Shown here piece by piece: positions 1 to 4,511 of a DNA stretch of 9,850 nucleotides. The notes below the pieces were generated by a model that did not search any database, was not told where the DNA came from, and saw nothing but the letters and a program-made list of their open reading frames with translations. Source of the DNA: an uncultured Erysipelotrichaceae bacterium (GTDB taxonomy: Bacteria; Bacillota_I; Bacilli_A; Erysipelotrichales; Erysipelotrichaceae); the NCBI GenBank assembly GCA_902796465.1, contig CADBPK010000054.1:1-9850 (forward strand). The letters run 5' to 3'. Every line of letters starts with the position of its first letter. Within the stretch, counting starts at the first letter, position 1. A program made the position numbers and the translations under genes.

Positions 1-121
1 CCAGGGAAGCCAGCATTTCTTCATTTTCCTTTTCCACCTCATCCGGTGTCAGCGTCAGTGTAATTGTCGGTTCTTCCTGCGCCTGTGCTTCAGCTACATA
101 GTTGTTATTGGATTCACTCAT
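1..121 (-). CDS. N-terminal fragment of a probable TelA-family (toxic anion resistance) protein
   Basis: Only the first 40 codons are inside the window; the gene continues past the left edge. The start is the ATG at 121-119, preceded at 9 bases by a purine-rich ribosome site (GGGAGAAGGG, complement of 131-140). The visible peptide begins MSESNNNYVAEAQAQ, followed by PTITLTLTP and a very acidic stretch. A polar, disordered leader with a PTLTLTP-like strand is a pattern I associate with clostridial TelA proteins, whose conserved helical core comes later and is not visible here. The case rests mainly on context: TelA and XpaC are commonly neighbours (for example xpaC-yaaN in Bacillus subtilis), and an XpaC-domain gene lies two genes upstream on the same strand. 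TelA proteins are linked to tellurite and other stress resistance, but their biochemical role is unclear. The identity is inferred and needs the rest of the gene. Confidence 0.55.
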   Translation of the reverse strand, partial: MSESNNNYVAEAQAQEEPTITLTLTPDEVEKENEEMLASL

Positions 122-130
122 AGTAACATT

Positions 131-140
131 CCCTTCTCCC
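131..140 (-). promoter_or_regulatory. Ribosome binding site of the TelA-like gene
   Basis: On the minus strand this reads GGGAGAAGGG, 9 bases before the ATG at 121. It supports that start codon and shows that the partial gene at the left edge is real. Confidence 0.7.
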
Positions 141-161
141 GTTAAAAAAAATTCTATATTC

Positions 162-170
162 AGTATAACA
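162..170 (-). promoter_or_regulatory. Extended -10 promoter element of the TelA-like gene
   Basis: The minus strand reads TGT followed by TATACT (5 of 6 matches to TATAAT, with the TGn extension). It lies about 40 bases before the start codon. No convincing -35 is seen, because the expected place falls in the T-rich tail of the upstream terminator; an extended -10 can work without one. The flanking bases closely match the promoter of the XpaC-like gene at 3344-3352. A second weaker candidate, TAGAAT, lies just downstream at 151-156. Confidence 0.5.
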
Positions 171-176
171 TGCCCG

Positions 177-216
177 AAAAAAAAGAAAGCCTATGAAATC
201 AATTTTTCCATAGGCT
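177..216 (-). terminator. Rho-independent terminator after the AAA+ gene
   Basis: AGCCTATG at 188-195 pairs perfectly with CATAGGCT at 209-216. Three further A-T pairs are possible if C208 is bulged, which leaves a short loop around 199-204. On the minus strand the hairpin is followed by TTTCTTTTTTTT (188-177). It begins ten bases after the AAA+ stop codon, so it ends the XpaC-like/AAA+ transcript and separates it from the TelA-like gene. The other strand is also T-rich past the hairpin, but no plus-strand gene is present to need it. Confidence 0.85.
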
Positions 217-225
217 CATTTTTCT

Positions 226-2307
226 TTATTCACCCGGTTTTTTGCTGTAATCGTTGGAATAGTCAAAATCTTCATCTTTCAGCAGTTCCAGATCCGCATC
301 CGGTTCTGATGATACGCGTCTTGACTGTTTCAGGATCGCATCCTCGATGACATTTCTGGCCAGACGTCCGTTGCCCGCTTCCGCCGCGTTGTTTGCCTGT
401 ACGGTATTGAAGTAGAGTTCCAGATTGACCAGTGCCTGTTCATCGATCTTGTAGCCTTTGCTTTTGGCCTGGATCTGGGCGATCTGTACCAGTTCCTCAC
501 CGGTATAATCCGGGAAGTAGATCAGATTCGGAAATCTGGACTTCAGACCGGAGTTGGCTTCCAGGAATACGGACATTTCCTTTTTATATCCGGCAAGAAT
601 GACAATCAGGTTATCCCTGTTGTCTTCCATTGCCTTGACAAGTGTATCGATACATTCAAGACCGAACGCGTCGTCCCTGCCGCGGTACAGCGAGTAGGCT
701 TCATCGATAAAGAGTACGCCGCCGATCGCCGACTTGATCACATTCATGGTCAGCGGTGCGGTCTGTCCGACATACTGGGCGACAAGGTCTGCCCTGGTCA
801 CTTCAACCAGCTGTCCCTGCGTCAGCGCACCGATCGCTTTCATATATCTGGAAAGCAGACGGGCAATCGTGGTTTTGCCGGTACCGGGATTGCCGGTAAA
901 GATCATATGCTTGGATACTTCGGCTGTCTTGAGTCCCTGTTCACGCCGGATCTTCTGCATCTTGACATGGCTTTCCAGCGAATGAACATATTCCTTGACT
1001 TCCTTCAGGCCGACGATCTCATTCATTTCCGCATTCACGGCATCGATCTCTTCCTGACTGTTCTTGGATCTGGACAGCGTGATCTTCACTTCATCCAGCA
1101 CGGCAGTCGGAACATCATCCTCCACCTTCAGCTGTATGGTTTCCATACTCCCGAGATTCTGTTCCAGAACCAGCTGGGAAATGGACACATAGAAATCATG
1201 ATAGATGGACGAGATCGCGTCTGCCCCGCGTGTCTTGTCATAATGCGCTTTGATCCATTCCTTTACTTCATCATCGGCAGTGACCTGGACCTTCAGCTGT
1301 TCCTTACACTTGGAACCGAGTGTTTCCATCTGCTTGTCTATGATCGCCTTTACGCTTTCTTCATCCAGCGGCTTGAGCGTCACGACATCCAGCACATGAT
1401 ACATAAAGTCCGCGCCGAAGGCATCCTGTACCTTGGATGCTTTTCCGGATGTGATGAAGATCAGGTACTTGTCACCTACGTGCAGTGTATCTACCGAATC
1501 CTTCACCAGGCCTGTCTGGTTTTCCACCAGGATACCCTTGGAAAGGACATAACGCTTGTTCAGCACCGTTTTTCCGGTCGTTGCGAGAGAACCGATCATC
1601 CGCAGGAATGCCGGGAACCCGTTCTCAAAATTCTCAAAGCAGATCACTGATCCTTTTCCCTGCAGAGCTTCGTAAAGGTCCTGCAGGAAGATCTGTTCCT
1701 GCGCTCCTGTGCCGTAGCGGCTCATATCGATCGTATATACTTCATCACTGATGAAGACACCCTTTTCATAGAGTGATCTTGCCATCTGGGCAACTGCTTC
1801 ATGTCTGCCGCTGCCTTCCGGTCCCGTTACCAGGATCACATTTTTCGGCTTTCCGGCTTCCTCACCCATGACATAAGGTCTTCTGAATGCGGTGATCAGC
1901 TGCTTCAGCGCGTCTTTCTGGCCCATGACACGGGCTGTGATCAGGTTATAGATATCATCGAATACCTGCTTGGAATCAAATCCGGACGCGGCAGGCTTTT
2001 CTTCTTTTTCCTCAATGCCGTAATCCTTGCGGATCTCGGCTTCCATCTTATCAAGGTCAGCGTCGCTGATCCCGTTCTGTCTGGACATTTCCCGCAGTTC
2101 CTTCTGCTGGCTGAGCAGGATCCGGTTGAGTTCTTCCATTGCGGAATCCGCACTTTTCAGCGTATCCTGAAGTTCTTTTTCGTGTTCACCGATCGTCAGT
2201 TCGATCTGTGTGCCGGCATCGGTGGATTCATATGCCCGTTTTTTGCCGAGCACTTCATTCCAGAGCCGTTCTTTTTCTTCCTGTCTTCTTCTGTTTCTGT
2301 CTGCCAT
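226..2307 (-). CDS. Double AAA+ protein: degenerate Clp-like module plus active CbxX/SpoVK-type module
   Basis: A 693-residue protein with a charged, probably coiled-coil N-terminus (about 35-95) and two AAA+ modules. Module 1 (about 110-385) resembles the D2 domain of Clp ATPases, but its P-loop is GPEGSGRHE (162-170), with R168 and H169 in place of Lys and Thr/Ser, and its Walker B is ICFENFE (222-228), with E225-N226 in place of Asp-Glu; it is probably inactive. Module 2 (about 430-670) is a CbxX/SpoVK-type ATPase: Walker A GNPGTGKT (472-479), pore-loop-like YVGQTA (512-517), Walker B VLFIDEAY (D535, E536), likely arginine finger R591 in SGLKSRFP, sensor 2 GNGRLARN (645-652). Related AAA+ proteins remodel other proteins in ring assemblies. 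The ATG at 2307 shares its A with the TGA of the XpaC-like gene (TGATG), and GGGAG lies 7 bases upstream, so translation is probably coupled. The likely partner is the membrane protein encoded upstream; the substrate is unknown. No signal peptide or membrane segment is seen. Confidence 0.88.
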   Translation of the reverse strand: MADRNRRRQEEKERLWNEVLGKKRAYESTDAGTQIELTIGEHEKELQDTLKSADSAMEELNRILLSQQKELREMSRQNGISDADLDKMEAEIRKDYGIEEKEEKPAASGFDSKQVFDDIYNLITARVMGQKDALKQLITAFRRPYVMGEEAGKPKNVILVTGPEGSGRHEAVAQMARSLYEKGVFISDEVYTIDMSRYGTGAQEQIFLQDLYEALQGKGSVICFENFENGFPAFLRMIGSLATTGKTVLNKRYVLSKGILVENQTGLVKDSVDTLHVGDKYLIFITSGKASKVQDAFGADFMYHVLDVVTLKPLDEESVKAIIDKQMETLGSKCKEQLKVQVTADDEVKEWIKAHYDKTRGADAISSIYHDFYVSISQLVLEQNLGSMETIQLKVEDDVPTAVLDEVKITLSRSKNSQEEIDAVNAEMNEIVGLKEVKEYVHSLESHVKMQKIRREQGLKTAEVSKHMIFTGNPGTGKTTIARLLSRYMKAIGALTQGQLVEVTRADLVAQYVGQTAPLTMNVIKSAIGGVLFIDEAYSLYRGRDDAFGLECIDTLVKAMEDNRDNLIVILAGYKKEMSVFLEANSGLKSRFPNLIYFPDYTGEELVQIAQIQAKSKGYKIDEQALVNLELYFNTVQANNAAEAGNGRLARNVIEDAILKQSRRVSSEPDADLELLKDEDFDYSNDYSKKPGE

Positions 2308-3314
2308 CAGTCTTCTCCCTGACCGCCGTATGTACGCGGCATGATCTGGCCGTCTTTTGTCAGCCCGTCTTTCTGGAGAACAGCTTCCAGTGTGGAAATG
2401 TCTGCCGAAAGATTAATGAAATCCGCATCCGTCATGCTGGAAATGATCGTCTTCATCGCATCGTTGATCAATGTCAGCGTACGGTTCAGCTTTGCCTTCG
2501 TCTCTTCATAGGAAGGATCTGTCTGCGCAGCCTGCAGGTTGTCATACTGCTTCAGGATCCGGACAAGGATCGGCAGATAGTATTCATACAGCTTGTCCAG
2601 TTTGTTTCTGGAATTCGGAAAACGTTCTTCCAACGTCTGGATCTGTTTCAGGAGCGCACAGGTCTCATAAAGACCGTTGGAGATCTTCTCATCCGGGATA
2701 TCGTCGTTGAGACGGCTGATCTCTTCCATGTATTTCTGCGCTGTCTTGCGCGGTGTTTCGGTCTTGACTTCCGGTTTTTCCTGTTTCTTTTCTTCTTTCT
2801 TGACTTCCGTAACAACCGGTGTGACTTCCGCTTCGAATACCTCGTCGTTCATATTCTGTGATTCGGAGAGTCTGACAAGCTCGGAAAGGATCTCGTCATA
2901 GGAATCCGGATAGCGTTTCCCGAAATCATTCAGCGTGCAGATAAACGTATTGTCCCGGTAAACATCCAGGCTGGCAAGCGACGCATAACGCGTACCGCGG
3001 ATCCTGAGATCCACGTTGCGGCTGATCGAAAGCGACTGATGCGTACGAAACCATCTTCTCAGATAGACATTGATCTTTGCCATCTGCGCAGCGGTATATC
3101 TTGTCCTGCGGTAGGAAGATGTCGTCTGAGGACGTGAAGCATAACTGTTGTACATATCGTTTTTCCGGTTCTGTCCGACAGCTGCGAACATGATCGCCAT
3201 CACAACGCCCACGATAAACAGCAGCGGCAGAACGGCCCCGCCGCCGAAGACCATAAACAATATAAATATCCACCAGAAGGTCGAAGCGCCTCCCTGATTT
3301 GAACCTCTAGCCAT
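2307..3314 (-). CDS. Membrane-anchored XpaC-domain protein (5-bromo-4-chloroindolyl phosphate hydrolysis family)
   Basis: A 335-residue protein if started at the ATG at 3314-3312, where AAAGAGGT lies 6 bases upstream. A GTG eight codons earlier (3338) keeps the frame open but has no ribosome site. Residues 12-46 are strongly hydrophobic (FWWIFILFMVF, then GGGAVLP, then LLFIVGVVMAIMF) and could form one long or two short membrane segments. A basic region and a small folded region follow (about 70-155, with INVYLRRWF), then a Lys/Glu-rich linker (about 160-190). The C-terminal part (about 190-320) is all helical and matches the XpaC family: YYLPILVRILKQYDNL (245-260) and ADISTLEAVLQKDGL (304-318). 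Bacillus XpaC is near 200 residues, so this one has an added N-terminal part. The family name comes from an old chromogenic-substrate phenotype; no enzyme active site is evident. It starts the operon with the AAA+ gene and may anchor it to the membrane (inference). Confidence 0.8.
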   Translation of the reverse strand: MARGSNQGGASTFWWIFILFMVFGGGAVLPLLFIVGVVMAIMFAAVGQNRKNDMYNSYASRPQTTSSYRRTRYTAAQMAKINVYLRRWFRTHQSLSISRNVDLRIRGTRYASLASLDVYRDNTFICTLNDFGKRYPDSYDEILSELVRLSESQNMNDEVFEAEVTPVVTEVKKEEKKQEKPEVKTETPRKTAQKYMEEISRLNDDIPDEKISNGLYETCALLKQIQTLEERFPNSRNKLDKLYEYYLPILVRILKQYDNLQAAQTDPSYEETKAKLNRTLTLINDAMKTIISSMTDADFINLSADISTLEAVLQKDGLTKDGQIMPRTYGGQGED

Positions 3315-3320
3315 CTTATT

Positions 3321-3328
3321 ACCTCTTT
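3321..3328 (-). promoter_or_regulatory. Ribosome binding site fixing the start of the XpaC-like gene
   Basis: The minus strand reads AAAGAGGT, 6 bases before the ATG at 3314. The upstream in-frame GTG at 3338 lies before this site and has no comparable sequence of its own, so the ATG is preferred and the protein is 335 residues rather than 343. Confidence 0.8.
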
Positions 3329-3343
3329 GTTTATTCACGATTG

Positions 3344-3352
3344 ATTATAACA
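3344..3352 (-). promoter_or_regulatory. Extended -10 promoter of the XpaC-like/AAA+ operon
   Basis: The minus strand reads TGT then a perfect TATAAT (3349-3344), 29 bases before the start codon. No good -35 hexamer lies 16-18 bases upstream. The same ATGTTATA-type core is found before the TelA-like gene. Confidence 0.65.
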
Positions 3353-3353
3353 T

Positions 3354-3376
3354 ATATCCGCTCTTCTATCGGATAT
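3354..3376. promoter_or_regulatory. Inverted repeat just upstream of the -10, possible operator
   Basis: ATATCCG (3354-3360) and CGGATAT (3370-3376) form a perfect 7-base dyad separated by 9 bases, lying between the -10 element and the terminator of the previous gene. It covers the spacer and the place of the -35. A protein bound there would affect promoter use. It has no T-tract suited to a terminator. The regulatory role is inferred from position only. Confidence 0.35.
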
Positions 3377-3396
3377 GAAGAATACTTTCATTTATT

Positions 3397-3426
3397 AAAA
3401 AGAAAAAATGAAGCCGGAGCTTCATT
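3397..3426 (-). terminator. Rho-independent terminator of the unknown 284-residue gene
   Basis: AATGAAGC (3407-3414) pairs with GCTTCATT (3419-3426) around a CGGA loop (TCCG on the minus strand). The minus strand then runs TTTTTTCTTTTT. The stop codon TGA (3424-3422) lies inside the stem. The short stem with a tetraloop and a long U-tract make this a strong call. Confidence 0.9.
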
Positions 3427-4276
3427 CTGTTTCTTCCGTTTCCGGCGCCGGAGCTTCTTCCGTTTCTTCCTTACGCGCCCTCCACATATCGCTGTAGCTG
3501 ATGAACCGGACCTCATCCGCATTCAGTTTTGCCTGGTTTCTCTGCTTCTTGATGTTTCCTTCATGGACGGAATTCAGCAGCTGCTTATCCACCATGTACT
3601 GTACATACAGTACCTTTTTAAGCAGGAACCAGTTCACTACAAACTCGCTGATGATGTCACCGCGTTCTTCGGCAGCTGTCAGGACATCCACTGCCCCTTC
3701 ACGCTGCTGTTTGGATGCGCGGATCGCCTTTTCCTTCAGTTCGTCGTAGTTTCTGTAGAATTTGCTGTCAAGCCTTCTCTGGATCGCACCTGCGCGCTTT
3801 TCAAAGAGTCCGTCAAACGTTTCAGCGATCACTTCCGGATCATTTGATGTCACGGCAACGATATCATTTTTGTTGTCAATGAATTCGCTTCCCGGTTCCG
3901 TCATGCAGTAGTACAGGCCTTTTGCATAGATAAAACTGAATTCGGAATACGGCACAACCATCATTGCCTTTTCAACATTGTCTTTGGAAGTATAAAGAAT
4001 ATATGGATAAACCAGCGGTCTGTTTTTCAGTTTAAAGATATCCTTATACCGGATGATCTGATTACTGATGGCGTTTTCACTGATACCGGAACGCAGTCCG
4101 GCACAGATCTTCGCATCAGGATATTTGCTTAGAATCGCAAGAAACGCTTCTTTCAGAACCGGTTCCAGTTCTTCGGAGGACTGCCCCATGAAGTCTTCCA
4201 GATATCCGTTGAAGTTGCAGTCAGTACCGTTTTTGCGGCTGTCGAGTTTCGGATCAAGTATTTCTGTAATCGTCAT
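3422..4276 (-). CDS. Unrecognised 284-residue soluble protein
   Basis: I do not recognise this protein. It is a real gene: it has its own promoter (4322-4350), a purine-rich site GGAAGGG (4295-4289) 12 bases before the ATG, and its own terminator. No membrane segment or signal peptide is seen. The first 150 residues look like a mixed alpha/beta fold, with hydrophobic strands such as LVYPYILYT (88-96) and KAMMVVPY (103-110). Residues about 155-250 are charged and mainly helical (KFYRNYDELKEKAIRASKQQ at 172-191; WFLLKKVLYVQYMVDKQLL at 216-234). A short tail from about 270 is mostly Glu, Pro and Ala. No Walker motif, metal-binding cysteine cluster or helix-turn-helix is obvious. It is monocistronic, so location alone does not tie it to either the XpaC-like operon downstream or the divergent addAB. 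Confidence 0.85.
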   Translation of the reverse strand: MTITEILDPKLDSRKNGTDCNFNGYLEDFMGQSSEELEPVLKEAFLAILSKYPDAKICAGLRSGISENAISNQIIRYKDIFKLKNRPLVYPYILYTSKDNVEKAMMVVPYSEFSFIYAKGLYYCMTEPGSEFIDNKNDIVAVTSNDPEVIAETFDGLFEKRAGAIQRRLDSKFYRNYDELKEKAIRASKQQREGAVDVLTAAEERGDIISEFVVNWFLLKKVLYVQYMVDKQLLNSVHEGNIKKQRNQAKLNADEVRFISYSDMWRARKEETEEAPAPETEETE

Positions 4277-4321
4277 ATGCTTAACAATCCCTTCCGATGA
4301 ACCTGGTCAATCTTAGTAATT

Positions 4322-4350
4322 ATTGTAAATTTGTTCATTTAAAAAATCAA
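4322..4350 (-). promoter_or_regulatory. Promoter of the unknown 284-residue gene
   Basis: On the minus strand TTGATT (4350-4345) is followed after exactly 17 bases by TACAAT (4327-4322). The hexamers match the sigma-A consensus at 4 of 6 and 5 of 6 positions. The predicted start near 4315 would give a leader of about 40 bases before the ATG at 4276. Confidence 0.65.
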
Positions 4351-4358
4351 TTCTTTTA

Positions 4359-4393
4359 ACTTTACATTGTCACTTTTTTTCATGGTGTAAAGT
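4359..4393. repeat. Spaced inverted repeat in the divergent spacer
   Basis: ACTTTACA (4359-4366) and TGTAAAGT (4386-4393) are perfect 8-base inverted arms separated by 19 bases. The arm centres are about 27 bases apart, roughly two and a half helical turns. The repeat lies just upstream of the -35 of the minus-strand promoter and about 120 bases before addB. It could bind a dimeric regulator, or be chance in AT-rich DNA. Confidence 0.35.
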
Positions 4394-4428
4394 GAATCGT
4401 CAAAATATACAATTTTCACACTTATTTT

Positions 4429-4457
4429 TATACATTTATCCTTGTGTGTCTGATAAT
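4429..4457 (+). promoter_or_regulatory. Candidate promoter for addBA
   Basis: TATACA (4429-4434), 17 bases, then GATAAT (4452-4457) match the sigma-A hexamers at 4 of 6 and 5 of 6 positions, and would give a leader of about 48 bases. An alternative is TATGGT at 4495-4500, which would start transcription only a few bases before the ATG. Neither is strong, so the true promoter is uncertain. Confidence 0.35.
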
Positions 4458-4465
4458 CATTGAAA
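4451..4465. promoter_or_regulatory. Fur-like 7-1-7 sequence upstream of addB
   Basis: TGATAATCATTGAAA matches the Bacillus Fur box TGATAATNATTATCA at 11 of 14 defined positions: the left half-site is perfect, the right half has 4 of 7. It overlaps the candidate -10 element of addB. Such partial matches can arise by chance in AT-rich spacers. Confidence 0.25.
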
Positions 4466-4511
4466 CCTTCCTGTGCATTTTTCTGTATATGTTTTATGGT
4501 AAACTGAACCT

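Noticed and set aside
188..216. The hairpin as an operator or attachment site
   Set aside because: The stem is followed directly by a long T-run on the minus strand just after the AAA+ stop codon, so a terminator explains it fully.
907..1650. A 247-codon open frame on the plus strand
   Set aside because: It is antisense to the AAA+ gene, crossing its two ATPase modules. The His/Phe-rich translation is typical of a reverse shadow.
1798..1824. Module 1 of the AAA+ protein as a second active ATPase
   Set aside because: GPEGSGRHE lacks the P-loop lysine and the Thr/Ser, and the Walker B acidic pair is also lost, so activity is unlikely.
3312..3338. GTG at 3338 as start of the XpaC-like gene
   Set aside because: The AAAGAGGT ribosome site lies between this GTG and the ATG at 3314, and is correctly spaced only for the ATG.
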